A stretch of 64,000 nucleotides of DNA, taken from the NCBI GenBank assembly GCA_038098605.1, contig JAZDUA010000008.1:9345001-9409000 (forward strand), written 5' to 3'. Shown here one piece after another: positions 20,061 to 31,785 of the stretch. The notes below the pieces were generated by a model. The model saw only the letters and a list, made by a program, of their open reading frames with translations, was not told the DNA's origin and did not search any database. Numbering within the stretch: position 1 is the stretch's first letter; every line of letters starts with the position of its first letter. The position numbers were made by a program, and so were the translations under genes. The stretch comes from Gryllus longicercus. Lineage: Eukaryota; Arthropoda; Insecta; Orthoptera; Gryllidae.

Positions 20061-20269
20061 ATAAGATAAAGTTAAAAAGTGATCCTTGTAAAAGAAAGTG
20101 AAACGTTTCTATGGGTGAAATGTCTTGAGTGTACATCCAAACTTAGCGAGGAAATAAATACGATTGCGCTCCGTTGTCGAGTCGCGTTGCAAGTCCGAGT
20201 ACCCAAAAGGAAAGTAATATTAATTTTAAGAATGACATTTAATGTATTATATACCATTAGGATGGTATA

Positions 20270-20635
20270 ATTGTAATGAACCTGTAACAAGTATTGTACT
20301 TCAGTTTCTGGGTCAATGACCCCCACCTCGTTCAGGTTTTCGTCCAGTTTCCCTGATCCTCGAGCAGATGCTGAAATGGCCCCTTGTTTTGCTCCTGGAC
20401 ATAAATGTAACTTCAAATTAACTTCTCCCCAAAGCATGTCGCTCACAGTTTTTAACTGTTTTGACGTAAATAAATAAATGAGAGCCAGAAACATCAACAT
20501 GAACGCCTGGGACTCCGCGTCACACACGAGGTCACCTGTAAAGTGAATCCCGTTGCAGGGGGGTTCGAAGTCGTAGCGGAAGAATGCAACCGGGTAAAAT
20601 GCGGTTGTGAGACAAATTCCCACGCACTTTTCCAT
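20270..20635 (-). CDS. Unrecognised candidate ORF or first exon
   Basis: From ATG at 20635 (context AAGATGG) the frame is open for 187 codons to 20072. Only the first roughly 120 residues look protein-like. They include a hydrophobic segment AFMLMFLALIYLFT that could span a membrane (residues about 44-57) and a Gly/Lys/Ser stretch followed by EVGVIDPETEVQYLLQ. Codon use in this part is more balanced than in the AT-rich surroundings. The last 65 residues look like translated non-coding DNA. Possible splice donors are GAG|GTGGGG near 20318 and CAG|GTTCAT near 20284, neither strong. I do not recognise the family. It could be a host exon, a retrocopy or chance. Confidence 0.3.
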
Positions 20636-20639
20636 CTTA

Positions 20640-22435
20640 CATAGTTTATATGTGCTTTCCTATTACAACTGTTTTTTTAATCATCTGACCCAGCTATCAT
20701 TGGGAGAGAAACACTTTTGCCTTAAAAATTGGTAGCGTTAGTTCTCGTTTTACAATTTCTTCTTTTCTGATAAGGTTAGGTATTATTTACGTCGGGGCGG
20801 TATATCAGATCTACCAATAAATGAATTGGGTCAGGGGCGTGGGCTCTCTGCACTTAGTATTACAAAAACCACTTATTTCAAATCTCTTTACAAATGTATA
20901 TTGTAATCTCTCTTAAATTCATGAAATCACTTTAAACACAACATACACTGTAGATAATAGTTCTTCCTGAATGAGAAACCTTACTAACACTACACATATC
21001 ATTCCATAATTAACACCAAGTTTCATAGATTTATACAGTAAAAGATTAATGAAATTACTGTATTGATTTAATATAATTGAAAGAAAACAAACTGATTTCA
21101 GTTCTTTCGTGACCTTTTCGTTTTATAATTTTATCTATGGCATTTGTGCACATAATCATATTAAAAGAAACAAATAAAAATTATGATGAGCTGAATCCCA
21201 CAAATAGGGAGCCTAAAATCACATTAATTTAAATTCTTTACTCTTTGAAAGTACTGGTTTACTCACAGAGTTTAATTTGCAATAAATGTTATAGTTATTT
21301 CCATGCAGAATTGTAGTAACACACTCACTAAAATTAAAAATTAATCCTCTAACCTCACACGTTTGTTTACAATTCAATTTACCCAACTATGGATTAAATG
21401 TTTTGATTTACTAAAGCAATAATAATTTAATACTATAAGTTATTTTTCTTTTCAAAGAAAGATTAATTCAGATTTTTTAAAATATTAATCTGTTAAATAA
21501 TGTCAAATCTCGTTGAACATTTCATGAAGTTAATATGTCTCTGGTGGTAGTCATGCGGCAATGGGATACACATAGGAACGTTCTTACTTGAAGAAACAAA
21601 CAGCATTTGAGGAATTCAATTCATGGCAGATCCCACAGCATGCCTCACGTCTGTATTTGAACCTCGAACTGCCTTTGAACCTTTGTTCGTCGTTATCTCT
21701 TCTTACATCACCCCTCACTCGGCGAATGAGCGGAGACGTAACCCACTTCCTCGTACATACTTGTACGTTAAGTAAGTACTCCAGACTATCCAATATAAAA
21801 AAACAAATCTTTTCATATCTGTAGTGAAGAGTTTCAGTTTTCTAGGAGACGTACAGCGTACACATCAAGTGAAAGAAAACTATGCAGTCTCCTGCCTTTC
21901 CGATGTGCCTTTGGTTTCGTTAAATACCGAGGAATTTGAGAAAAATCGAAAACCACCTACATTACTTTTTTTCAAACGCGCAGAAACTGAAAGAAAAATA
22001 GGTACCTCCAACCTTTTTGAGGTTCTATTGTTTCGTCAGATACAGGAACTAAACAAAGCCGAAAAAATCACACTTTTGAATTTCACCTTCTGTTCTCGTA
22101 CTGTGCGTGCCAACTAAATTCTCATACTAGGTTCCTCACTGCTGACATCTTGCGAAAAATAGGCAGGGAAGATGCATCCCATCATTAAATATTTGCTATT
22201 CACTTAATTCGTTACGTAATAGCAACCTTCTTAATACTCTTAACATGTAAAGGATTGTTTTACTGAGTATATACTACAACGTGCTATTGCAGTAGCAGTG
22301 AAGACTCTTTTTGTAAAAATATTTAGTTTATTACAGTTATACGACAGTATTTTATTTGTTGTTCTTGAGCAGTGTGCGTCCTATTTTTTGGAAATTTGTT
22401 TAGTAGCATTGTTGCTGTTGCAGGCCACAAATTCC
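20640..22435. other. Anonymous AT-rich DNA
   Basis: No coding signature above chance; open frames of 69-97 codons at 21.58-22.12 kb show no motif. No tandem or inverted structure seen. Confidence 0.6.
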
Positions 22436-22439
22436 TCAC

Positions 22440-22440
22440 T

Positions 22441-22477
<37 letters not shown>

Positions 22478-22663
22478 ATCTATCTCTCTCTCCCTCTCTC
22501 TCTCCCTCCCCCTCTCTCTCTCTCTACCTCTCTCTCTCACTCTGTCTCCCTCCCCCTCTCTCTCTATCTCTCTCTACCTCTCTCTCGCGCTCTCTCGCTC
22601 TCGCTCTCTCCCTCTCTCTCGCTCTCGCTCTGTCACTATCTCTCGCTCTCTCCATCTCTCTCA

Positions 22664-22694
<31 letters not shown>

Positions 22695-22696
22695 AA
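22440..22696. repeat. (CT)n-rich simple repeat
   Basis: About 255 bp of CTCTCT with interspersed CTAT, CCCT and CGCT. It generates long Ser/Leu- and Arg/Glu-rich open frames on both strands that are artefacts. Confidence 0.98.
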
Positions 22697-22699
22697 TAT

Positions 22700-23205
22700 A
22701 TATAAAGTTATATTTGCGGAAATTACATACATAGTTCGTGCTCTCAACCCTAATAGCTCTTATTAGAATATTTTCTACATTATTCTTGTGGTTACAAGAT
22801 TCTAGAGAAGACAAAAATTTGACGGATTATAAGCGCACAGACTCTGTTACGCATTTCGGCATTGCTTACAGCTAGCTTTGTGTTTGTCGCCTTGTATATA
22901 ATTACCATACATCCTAACCACAAGAAATAAAGGGGTATCCAAAAAAGAATAATAGGGCAGTTGTATTTTGAAAAGTACAAACATATTGTGAAGATCTTTA
23001 AAAACATTATGTGATCTCAGGAAAAGCCCAAGAATGATGAAAATACATCTTAAGTTAAAACTACAGACACTGCTAGCGGAACAGCTGTGTTTCTGGCAGA
23101 CGATTTTGTGCTTTGTAGCAGTCATCTAGCGTATGTTTTTCGGTTTCTAATGTGTGAATGGAAGTGACGTGTTGAAAGAATTATAAAAAATCCAAGGAAT
23201 AGTAA
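22700..23205. other. Anonymous AT-rich DNA
   Basis: No feature identified between the two simple repeats. Confidence 0.6.
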
Positions 23206-23210
23206 TGATG

Positions 23211-23268
<58 letters not shown>
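23206..23268. repeat. (AAT)n microsatellite
   Basis: About 20 uninterrupted units. Confidence 0.98.
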
Positions 23269-23269
<1 letters not shown>

Positions 23270-24423
23270 CTCGTGTTTTAACAATATATATTATGATAAG
23301 CAATCTCTTATTTTCATGTCATGCTTATCATTGCTTGAAGAACACATACACAACAAAATTACATTCCAGCATTTCTCTTTAAAGAAGGTATTTCCGTTGT
23401 CTGAGCCACGGCAAGAAACAAAAGGGAGGAAAGCTATCATAATACGACGTTCAACGCCCTCACTGTTCGGGTTGAAGGTTTTTGCAAAATTCGAAAACGA
23501 TCTAACAATGAGACAACTATGGACATAAATTGCTCATTTTTCGTCCGTACCATAGTACTTCTGATAGAATGTATGGCCAGAAAAAAAGGTTAGAATGTTG
23601 AATCAATTGGAGAGATTAAAGAACCGTTGGAGAGACCATCTTCAATAAAAAAAAGAAATATGAAATTCGAAGAAAATAATAAGGGCGTTGACAGATGGAT
23701 ATGGAAGGGCATGGCATTACAGTGTCCTACTCGCTCCATCCTGTTACATAGAAGTACAAGGAAACGATTTGGGATTACATTAACAACAAAATTAACAAAC
23801 ACGATAGTAGCAATTCCCGCTTAAGCAACGCATTTTCCTTAATCTCGACACTTGAACTGCTCAGCTTCTCACTTGCGACCTTATAGCCGTGCGATTCATT
23901 TGTTACTGAATTTGCAGTAACAAGTCTGTACTGTACAATTCCGTAGCTTCTGATTCGCTGTTTCTCTGGCTATGATACTAGAGATACTACGTGAGGACAA
24001 AGTTTTAAAACCTCAAACTTTATTCGTAGTGCAGCAGTTTCTCTCGATGAAAGTAAAATTGACGATTCAGTCAGAGGTAACGAGAAAACAATGGTAATTT
24101 AAAAGGTCAAGGATATTTTGTTAGGGAAACACGAATACATTTCTGTCTTCTTAAGAAATGGAGCTACTGCTACTACCTACAGTTTGTTTGGAAACCTCTG
24201 AACACGGAAAAGACAAATGTACTCGTAATTCCAAAATAACTTTATGGTAATACCAATGATGACTGAAATCCCTGTTGGTTTTCAACCCATTCGTGAAAGA
24301 AACGGTTCTAAATACATAGTATTTATGTATAAATTATTTTCAGACTCGTAAAACGTGATGAATGATGTATTGTATTTTTCCGAGACATGGCTCAAAGAAA
24401 AGTTCAATGTATCTGTGATCTTA

Positions 24424-24425
<2 letters not shown>
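23270..24425. other. Anonymous AT-rich DNA
   Basis: No gene or repeat recognised. A 65-70-codon pair of overlapping frames at 23.59-23.82 kb has no motif. Confidence 0.6.

Positions 24426-24426
<1 letters not shown>

Positions 24427-24481
<55 letters not shown>
24427..24481. repeat. (AT)n microsatellite
   Basis: About 27 AT units, without the flanking hairpin arms seen at 2.7 kb. Confidence 0.98.
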
Positions 24482-24483
<2 letters not shown>

Positions 24484-24599
24484 TCCTTCATATCATTTAC
24501 GTGTGTGACTACATTACAACAAAAGCAGCTTGGAAATTTAATTTTCTTTCTAGTCTTTCTATTTAAGAAGAGAAATATAATATTAAATTATTTCGACTA

Positions 24600-25000
24600 A
24601 CACATTGTGTAGTCGGAATACAAGTTTTCGTGGATTCTTGGTAGCGAAATATCGATTGACGGTAAAACGTCTGGCTATCTGATTCTGTTTGTATTGAGAG
24701 CTAGCGCCTGAACTGTTCAGATGGTTTTCAATTGACATTCACCAATCGATCTAAACGAATTCTATATTCTGCAAGTTGGAAACGTTTTGATTTTTATGGT
24801 AAAAAATTGTTTTTATTAAACTTTGACCTCAGATGGCGTAAAAGACACTTAAAAGATCGGCTCAGGTCTCATTTACTGATTAACTAATTTTTGGAAAAAT
24901 TCAAAAGTTATTAAATGTTAAATTATATGAGAAAAGTTGAAAATTGTTGTAATGAAACTTATATTATTAAGAAATTGTTTGAAAAAGTAAAATTTTTGTT
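24600..25000 (+). mobile_element. Family-B dispersed repeat
   Basis: Order of shared blocks: TTCTTGGTAGCGAAATATCG, ATTGACGGTAAAACGTC (here without the GTCC run), GAGCTAGCGCCTGAAC, TTCAGATGGTTTTCA, CATTCACCAATCGATCTAAACG. A T/A-rich tail follows. It shows that the GTCC run is optional in the family. Confidence 0.65.
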
Positions 25001-25829
25001 TAATAATACAGAATTGATATGTGATGAAAATGTTAAAATCGTAAATAAATGTTTTTAATCTTTGCGTAATGTTTCACAATACACTCAATTCTATAGTCGT
25101 TTATGAACCATTTATCTAAGAATTTAAAAAATAGTAATTATTTCTTTTTCTTCTTTTTAAGACCTACGCTGAAACAGGAATATGGCCTGAAAAATAAAAA
25201 TTATGAATTTCCTAATACATTATAGAATTTATTAATATTTCTGTCAGAAATTGTCTTGTATCATTTATGATTTATGAACGATGACTCTATGCCATTTTTA
25301 TATAAGCTAAAGCTTTTAATTTTGCTCTTCGTTTATAATCATGTGATATTCTATGCTTTCTGACATTTTGTGATATTGTTCTTGCTAAGATCATGAACAA
25401 TACTTGTATTATTTTCTCGCTCCTCATTCACAATTCCCTCTCAAGCTTCCCATTTGCAATTCGGAAACCTTCAAATCCTGAACAGTGGTCTGTCTTCTCC
25501 ATCTTTATGAAAAAACTGTTTTTTTTACTTTATATCTGTTCAACCAGGTGGTTCATTAGAGTTGGGAATACATAATTCTTGGAAAATTTCCTAAGTTGAT
25601 TGAGTGTCTTGCTCAGGTGTTAAAATCACTACAACAACAAAAAATGTTTTATGGTGAGATGATAAATGAAATATTATTTGTGTATGATATTGTCTGATAA
25701 GGTTTGGAGGGGGTGTTAAAGATGGGTAATGTGAAATGACATTTGGGGAGATTTGAATCAAGGGGGCCTAAAAATATCTTTGTGAAAACGATATTTTATT
25801 CTGCTAGGAGTATTGGCTTGTTGGCCAAG
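25001..25829. other. Anonymous AT-rich DNA
   Basis: No feature identified. Confidence 0.55.
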
Positions 25830-27340
25830 GTGAAAAAAGGAAGCGTTGGACAGAATGGAAGAAGTGAATAAAGGTCAGAAGAGAAGCTTATTAAATAGTC
25901 AGAGACATAAAGCATTTGAAGTTCGCGAGGAATCTGACTGTTAGGAATAAACCAGAGTGCATTAAAAAGTCTGCGAAGTCATTTATTTAAAAAAACTTGG
26001 ATTGTGTTAATATTGCTAGCTGCAGTGTAAACCAGGCCAGGCATGCTTATGTTAGCGTTGGTCTTATGATACTTTTATATGGTAGTAGTAGTTTGGTTTC
26101 AAGTTTTAATGAAGATGTTGGGTTTAAGAGTGGATACAGTTTAGAGGTTTTTGTTGTTGCATTTTATATGTTGCATTTAATGTGATCTTTCCAAGTTACT
26201 CGTCTATCTATTAATATTCCTAAATATTTGACAGGTATGGAGTCATTTAGCCAGAATAGTTGAGTGTTTTTGTTAGTTAATAGAAGTGGTTTTTTTTATT
26301 TTTTGGGCGTACATATTTTTGTTTGTGTTTTTTTCTGGATTGAGTTTTGCGATACCAGGTATTAAGAATATGAAGAAATGATTAAATGTGGTCATATGCT
26401 ATGAGTATGTTCTCATGGAATAAATGTATTACTGTATCGTCTGCAAATAGGGTTATGTTAGCATCAGGAATAGTAGAATGATCTAAGGTATAGATGATGA
26501 ATAATGTGGGAGCAAGAACTGAACCCTGGAGTACGCCTACAAATATGTTATAGGTATTTGAAAAGGTTTGGTGGACTTTAACTTGGAAAGTTCTGTTACT
26601 TAAGTAACTGGAGATGATTTTACAGAGGAAGTCTGGAGTACCTAATAGCGAAAGTTTGAATATAAGTCCATTGTGCTAAATGCTGACAAAAGTTTTGGTA
26701 GTGTCTAGGAAGGCGGCAATTGAAAACCATTTGCTATGTGTTCTATAAGTCTAAGTAGTGGGGGATTGTTGTGTGACTGGGTTTGAAGCCGAATTAATTT
26801 TTGGGTATTATTTTAGTACGGCTATTTAGTATTAATCTTTCAAAAAATTTTGCTAGAGAGGGAAGCAAGCTAATGGATCTATAATTGGCGGAATCGTTAA
26901 GGTTGGTTTTAGGTTCAATAAAGGGCAGTATAACAGCATATTTCCACATTTGTGAAAAGAACCCGAGGCGAAACGCAGCATTAAAAATAGATGTTATAGC
27001 TGCAATACAACGGTTTGTTAGCTGTTTAAGGCTTATATTGGTGACCATAACCAGATGAGACTATAACCAGATCTGGTGTCATAACCAGATTATTTTTTTT
27101 GTTTTTCAGCTTTTGAATAATATTGAACATTTCCATTGGAGATATAAATTTGATGTGATGTGGCACAGTGGTTGATTCAAAAATTGTTCAATTTGTGTGC
27201 TAAAATCATGATATATTATTGAATTGGGCTTGAATATAGAAGATAGTTGGTTATCTATGATTTCTGCCTTGTGGTGTTCAGAGTATATTACTTGATTATT
27301 TGAAAGAAAAGGGGAAACATTACGTTTTACCTTCATGAAA
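25830..27340 (-). pseudogene. Jockey-like endonuclease-reverse transcriptase relic (minus strand)
   Basis: RT-domain fragments in order on the minus strand. Near 27.3 kb is a linker VKRNVSPFLSNNQVIY with HHKAEIIDNQLSSIF. At 27.05-26.8 kb an intact 84-codon frame carries IFNAAFRLGFFSQMWKY, AVILPFIEP, NYRSISLLPSLAKFFERLIL. Next come TFQVKVHQTF, GVLQGSVLAPTLFIIY near 26.5 kb, the catalytic LFADDTV near 26.43 kb (both Asp retained) and a thumb region (YKSIIRPTLT near 26.05 kb, then a segment resembling LNKLQTFQNA). The endonuclease half is not found. It is related to the AT-rich relic at 4.5-13 kb but better preserved in places. Confidence 0.8.
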
Positions 27341-27344
27341 TATT

Positions 27345-27770
27345 GGACGGTTTGCCAGAGCTATATCATAAAACTCATGCCTCTCATTAGTAAAGTTGAT
27401 ATACGATATGCTTTCTCGCACTAATCTTTTGCAGACTTTCTGTGAGTATAGGAGCATACACTAAAGTTCACATGCCTATCAAAGCGCTGCCCTTGTTTCT
27501 GGGATAGTGCAGTAATTATCATTTAATATCATATTTGTCAATAATATAATAACTTTAATAATTTAAATATTTATTTAAACATTAATAAAATTACTTTCAA
27601 CAAGTTCATATTAAATTAACTTGCGTTTATAACTATTACTATTGAGGCACTTCGAGTGTGATAACAAATATTGCAGGGAGAACGGTGACCTACTCCTTAT
27701 TTCCAATAAGTACAGATCCGCCAAGCCGTCGCATAAGTCTCTGTTTTTACATTTCGACAGCCCTTTCTCT
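27345..27770. other. Anonymous AT-rich DNA
   Basis: No feature identified; possibly the degraded upstream part of the adjoining minus-strand relic. Confidence 0.45.
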
Positions 27771-28093
27771 TCATGAGAAACAACCCCTCGCGGTGAAATT
27801 CAATAAATATCTGAAACCGACGTGAAGAGCCCACATTCTACCGCAGAACGTGCATTTTTTAAACCGGTCTCCTGTTCGCGATCAGGTCACGAAGCCAGGT
27901 ACGGCGCAGCGCAACGGCAGGTGGGCGCTGCTCCTAAATTTAGAGGCCGTAGCGTGCCAGAGGGCCGCCCTCGCCGATCGGCCTCAGACCGCAGCTACTG
28001 GCACGGCCAGGCACCGCCGCCGGCACCCAGCGGGGCAGGGGGAGATGGACGCGCTGTTCACGTATTCGAAAGGGGCTGCTCGACGCCCCAGCT
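27770..28093. other. GC-rich patch, origin unknown
   Basis: About 270 bp of CpG-rich sequence ends abruptly at the AT-only tract at 28094. Overlapping open frames of 90-95 codons exist but have no motif. It may be a fragment of a GC-rich element. Confidence 0.4.
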
Positions 28094-28203
28094 GTATAAT
28101 ATATTATAATAATATATATTAATATAATATAATATAATATAATATAATATAATATTATATAATATAATATTATAATATATATTATATATAATATATATTA
28201 TAG
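28094..28203. repeat. A/T-only tract of ATAAT-type units
   Basis: 110 bp of only A and T, with TAATA repeats in both orientations, giving strong self-complementarity. Confidence 0.95.
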
Positions 28204-28209
28204 TGTTTA

Positions 28210-28437
28210 GACCAAGCGTGTTCAAGGCCCTCGCTCGATAGACTCACTCACTTTAGTAGAGTGGATCACAAGCACAAAATTCAGTTCAGGACACAGAGAA
28301 CAGATGTTGGAAAATTTTCATTCACAAATAGAACAATAACGGACTGGAATAAGTTACCTGCGACAGCCATGGAACCCTTTCCTCTAGGTGTACAAAGTTT
28401 TAAAAGTAGATTAACTAAGGACATTTGTATAAGTTAG
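28210..28437 (+). pseudogene. CR1/L2-type ORF2 C-terminus
   Basis: The frame from about 28264 to the TAG at 28435-28437 reads ...RTDVGKFSFTNRTITDWN, then KLPATAMEPFPLGVQSFKSR, ending CIS. This is the standard C-terminal signature (GKFSF-NRTI-WN-LP-SFK-RL) of CR1/L2-like reverse transcriptases. The fragment is 5'-truncated, as is usual for target-primed insertion, and its right end leads into a typical 3' UTR. Confidence 0.8.
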
Positions 28438-28479
28438 GCTTATTAAAATAGTTATGTAGTTATAAGTTTATTATAATAG

Positions 28480-28484
<5 letters not shown>

Positions 28485-28524
<40 letters not shown>
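28485..28524. repeat. (ATT)n microsatellite
   Basis: About 13 units inside the CR1/L2-type 3' UTR. Confidence 0.95.
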
Positions 28525-28599
28525 TTGATAATCACTATTAAATGCATTGGAATATTAAATATATAATTATATTTAAAGTAGTAGTTGAATTGGAGTGTT

Positions 28600-28737
28600 G
28601 TGACGTGTTGTAAACTGAAGTGCAATAGAGAAGTAAAGAGAGAAGTGAAGTGCAAGTGAAGTGTAGCGAAGTGAAGTGCAAGTGAAATGAAGTGTAGTGA
28701 AGTGAAGTGTAGTGAAGTGAAGTGAAGTGCAGTGTAT
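28600..28737. repeat. GAAGT-type minisatellite
   Basis: Irregular repeats of GTGAAGTG, AAGTGTAGTGAAG and GAAGTGCAAGT. The matching segment at 20.0 kb is shorter, so it has expanded in this copy. Confidence 0.85.
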
Positions 28738-28930
28738 TTATTAGTTAAAAATTCCGTGTAGGACAGTCATAAAGTGCATAGGTAATGCTGTTATTGTTAT
28801 TATTGTTAGTATTGCCTTAAAATGTTTTAAAATTACAGTGTATTACTATTCTTAATTGTAATATGTGAATTGTAGTGTTCTGCCACCAGGTTGTATGCCT
28901 ACCTGCAGAAATAATAAATCTATCTATCAA

Positions 28931-29295
28931 AGGCGTCAAGGGCCACAGCTAAAACTTTTGATGTTTGCGGGCCATATTTACAGTGCTTGGGTGACCACAC
29001 CTGATTTCCCCGTATTGTTGATCACGGTATGAAGAAATTGAACCATTCGTGATATCCGGCCGTACCATATATAACGCAAGGAAACACGTTGGGATGATTT
29101 TGAATTTCTCAATTTACTAGAAAAAATCTGAAATCTTAACATGACCTATTTTTACATTAAGGGGCTCTTGACCCCGATAGGGCGCATGTGTTAGGCGCCC
29201 GACATGGATGTACGGGGTTTTCAGTTTTGACTAATAACTTTTGCGGACCACAATAAATGGCCCCGCGGGCCGTCGTTTGGACAACCATGTTCTAG
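28931..29295. mobile_element. hAT-like non-autonomous DNA transposon remnant
   Basis: The right end, read inward on the minus strand, begins ATGGTTGTCCAAACGACGG, then CCCGCGGGGCCATTTATTGTGG. The left side carries a loosely similar CGTCAAGGGCCACAGC...GTTTGCGGGCCATATTTA. The pattern of a GTCCAAAC...GGCCCGCGGGCC terminus is common among hAT-type MITEs. Arms are diverged and no 8-bp target duplication is certain. Confidence 0.4.
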
Positions 29296-29309
29296 GCTAT
29301 CCAGTTATA

Positions 29310-29640
29310 CAAACTTCGGCCGAGGAAGCCTACGCAATTCTACACCAAAGCTGACCGTCTTCGGTGGCTTAGGACAGCAATTGATGTCACTGGAGTGCGT
29401 CTAAACGGGAGGTCCTAGGCACTGAGGCCGCAGGTGGCAGAATTTTTCGACACTAGCTAGACAACTTTAGCCGCTGTCAGGAGAATTATAGCGACCGGCT
29501 GCGCTGATCGGTAGTTTTCTATGGTTTTTCCGATCAACACCAGACGAATGCCGAAGCAGTAACCTACCAAACGAATAACGGATCGCGCTCGATCTTTCAT
29601 TTCCTGTCTTCATTCTATCCCGTCCATGTCCACATCAAAC
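29310..29640 (+). mobile_element. SINE-A copy
   Basis: A head-like GGTGGCTTAGGACAGCAATT (A-box-like) near 29361 leads to TAAACGGGAGGTCCTAGGC, the body CGACCGGCTGCGCTGATCGG, CCGATCAACACCAGACGAAT, GAAGCAGTAACCTACC and GCGCTCGATCTTTCATTTCC. It breaks off before the distal half and lacks the CCGGCTGGGG block. Confidence 0.75.
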
Positions 29641-29693
29641 AATAATTTACATATTTATATTGGCAGGAATGTATTGTAGCATGGAATCAATCA

Positions 29694-29724
29694 ATATTGA
29701 CACTACTTTACGTAGTGTCAATAT
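29694..29724. repeat. 13-bp perfect inverted repeat, 5-bp loop
   Basis: ATATTGACACTAC at 29694-29706 and its exact reverse complement at 29712-29724 flank TTTAC. It is isolated in AT-rich DNA. Confidence 0.95.
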
Positions 29725-29729
29725 AAAAT

Positions 29730-30640
29730 AGATCGGAATTCGGCTATGAGTACATATAAAATTTATAACTGAATGTATATTTAGGGAATCAGGAAAAACT
29801 ACCATTAATGTTTAAGGAAGGTAGGGAAGGGTTTTCCTTCATGAATTCAATATATTAATAATTGCTATCAAGTTTTTAGTGTAGTGAACAAAGAAAACCG
29901 TTATATCTTTTCTAATCTAACTTCACTCTTCTGTTGATTTTTCCTGCTCAAATGTGAATGACGTATTACATTAGCATTTTGCTCTGCTAATTCTTCCAAC
30001 TCCACTTATCGCCGAAAGAATTTGCATACACGATTAAATGAAGTACGTCATCGCGTATCAACACCTGAATAGAAGTGCACTCCCCTAACGCGCATAAAAT
30101 AAATAACAAAGAAAATACGTCATTTTAACCTAGACATTTGAGATCTTGTTCTATATCAACTTATTAAATAGTACATATTAACATAAATTCATTCATTCAA
30201 CTTTTATGTCCAACGTATAAGATACATATGCAATGTATCATACTGGTTTTATGATACATTAATACGGTCCAGGTAGGAAAAGCAAAAACATTCACTGCAT
30301 ATATTTCATAATATAGAAACCGAAAATTATAAAATACACCGTTAGCATGAAAGTGAAAGTTATGTGTATGTCAAACCAACGAAAAAATTTCCCCAGTATG
30401 TACTCACTAGTATCAACATAAAATCAAAAATCACAAATTAATCTAAATTAATAAAATCAAGCTTTTCTAGCATTTAAGCATAAATGAAATTGAAATATTT
30501 TATATTATTACAGAAATGTAGTGGGTAAAGCTTGAAGATCTTTACATTTCGTCAAGGGATATCTCAAAAAATGCAGTACAAAAGCAAAAGAAATTGCGTA
30601 TACTTCGCTTGATTGACAACGGGATACGGGTATAGTTGTT
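29730..30640. other. Anonymous AT-rich DNA
   Basis: No feature identified. Confidence 0.55.
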
Positions 30641-30644
30641 GGAT

Positions 30645-31250
30645 CCCTACAGAGTAGAACTTGAAAAGAGTTTGAAGAGAATACAAAACAGAGCGGCAAA
30701 ATACACATTTCTGAAGAACATGCTTGCGCATTACTAATTATTGAAGCACAGAAGAAAAAGGATAAACCTTTGCGCACTTCATACACTAATTGCGCTGCTC
30801 CGCAGAGCATCAGGAATAGGCCATACAAAGAATATTATTTAAATAGATTTGATCACAAATATAAAATTATAACTAGAGTACAAAGAATAGATGAAGAATA
30901 GAAGAAAGAATAAATGTAGGCAAATTCTCCTTGGAAAACGAACAACAAACAGTAAATTGAAACAATTTGTGTTCGCCAGTTGTTTGAGTCCTTTCCTTAC
31001 TCAGTGCGGTGTTTTAACGAAAATTGTAAGAAGTGAATCAACATGTGAAAAAGATTAGTAAAATGAGAGTGAACTGAAAGGTACGATAAATGTAGTGAGA
31101 GTCTACAGATAAAAAATACAGATAAAAATTTTGGTAAAGTGCTGTGTGATGCAATGAAGTGAAGTAGTGGTGTTTTTTTCTTCCTCTTTGCTTTTATGTC
31201 CCCTTTGTTAGCAGTATTAATATATGATGCTTTTTGTGCTATCATATGTG
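30645..31250 (+). pseudogene. CR1/L2-type reverse transcriptase C-terminal relic
   Basis: From about 30649 the plus strand reads DPYRVELEKSLKRIQNRAAK, then after an in-frame stop HRRKRINLCALHTLIALLRR. A further segment, with more stops and frame changes, holds KFSLEN and FASCLSPF...SFxxxL-like residues near 30930-31020. This is the thumb and C-terminal region of a CR1/L2-like ORF2, upstream of and including the region seen at 28.2 kb. A degraded GAAGT-rich 3' UTR seems to follow to about 31170. Confidence 0.65.
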
Positions 31251-31394
31251 CTAATATCTGTTGTTTTATTGATGAATGTTAATGAGATTTTCACATGTTA
31301 GAAAATGTAACAATTTTAGACATTGTATATTATTATATTTGGTGTTACATAACATATTTTCCCTAGTTAGAATATGCTTTTGAGTAAATAGATA

Positions 31395-31490
31395 CAAGCT
31401 TGTGAGTATGTGTTGATTTATGTATGTGTATGTATGTACGTAAGTATGGGGGTATGTGTATGTATATGTATATATGTAGTATGCCTAAGT
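31395..31490. repeat. TATG-type imperfect microsatellite
   Basis: Irregular GTATGTATG and GTATGTGTATG units, about 90 bp. Confidence 0.85.
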
Positions 31491-31599
31491 TTATCTATAT
31501 TCACGCGAGTATAAATGTATTGTATATATAAATATTATAGTCCTATATAAATTGTACTTCCACAAAGCACTACATGATTATTAAGTATTTTTTTTACAT

Positions 31600-31785
31600 A
31601 TTCAAGTATCTTTTCAACTACAAAGGTCATATTGCGACCATTGACTGAAAGTAACATTGAGGGTAACGATATTCGAACACATAAATATCCGTGCCCCGGG
31701 TGGGATTGGAACCCGCGACACTTCAAGACAAGACAGCTACCGCCTTTCAGCCTTAGCTGTTATCCAAGCTATCGGCAATCCAGAC
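31600..31785 (-). mobile_element. tRNA-derived SINE (SINE-C), minus strand
   Basis: On the minus strand: A box TGGATAACAGCTAAGGC (31750-31766) and B box GGTTCCAATCC (31703-31713) within a tRNA-like 70-bp head closing CGCGGGTTCCAATCCCACCC. It is followed by GGCACGGATATTTATGTGTT, which matches the body start of the complete SINE-C at 44.4-44.7 kb (GGCATGGGTATATTTGTGTG). The distal part is lost or diverged. Confidence 0.75.

Larger units (their letters stand above)
28438..28930 (+). mobile_element. CR1/L2-type 3' UTR with nested simple repeats
   Basis: Contains an (ATT)n run (28485-28524), a GAAGT/GTGAA-rich minisatellite (about 28600-28735), AGTTAAAAATTCCGTG, and the end block ACCAGGTTGTATGCCTACCT then GCAGAAATAATAAATCTATC. 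The same blocks in the same order occur on the minus strand at 19.72-20.06 kb, so this is the 3' end of one family. The terminal TCTATCTATC may be its simple-repeat tail. Confidence 0.75.

Noticed and set aside
22298..22814. Ser/Leu-rich and Arg/Glu-rich ORFs
   Set aside because: Products of the CT simple repeat.
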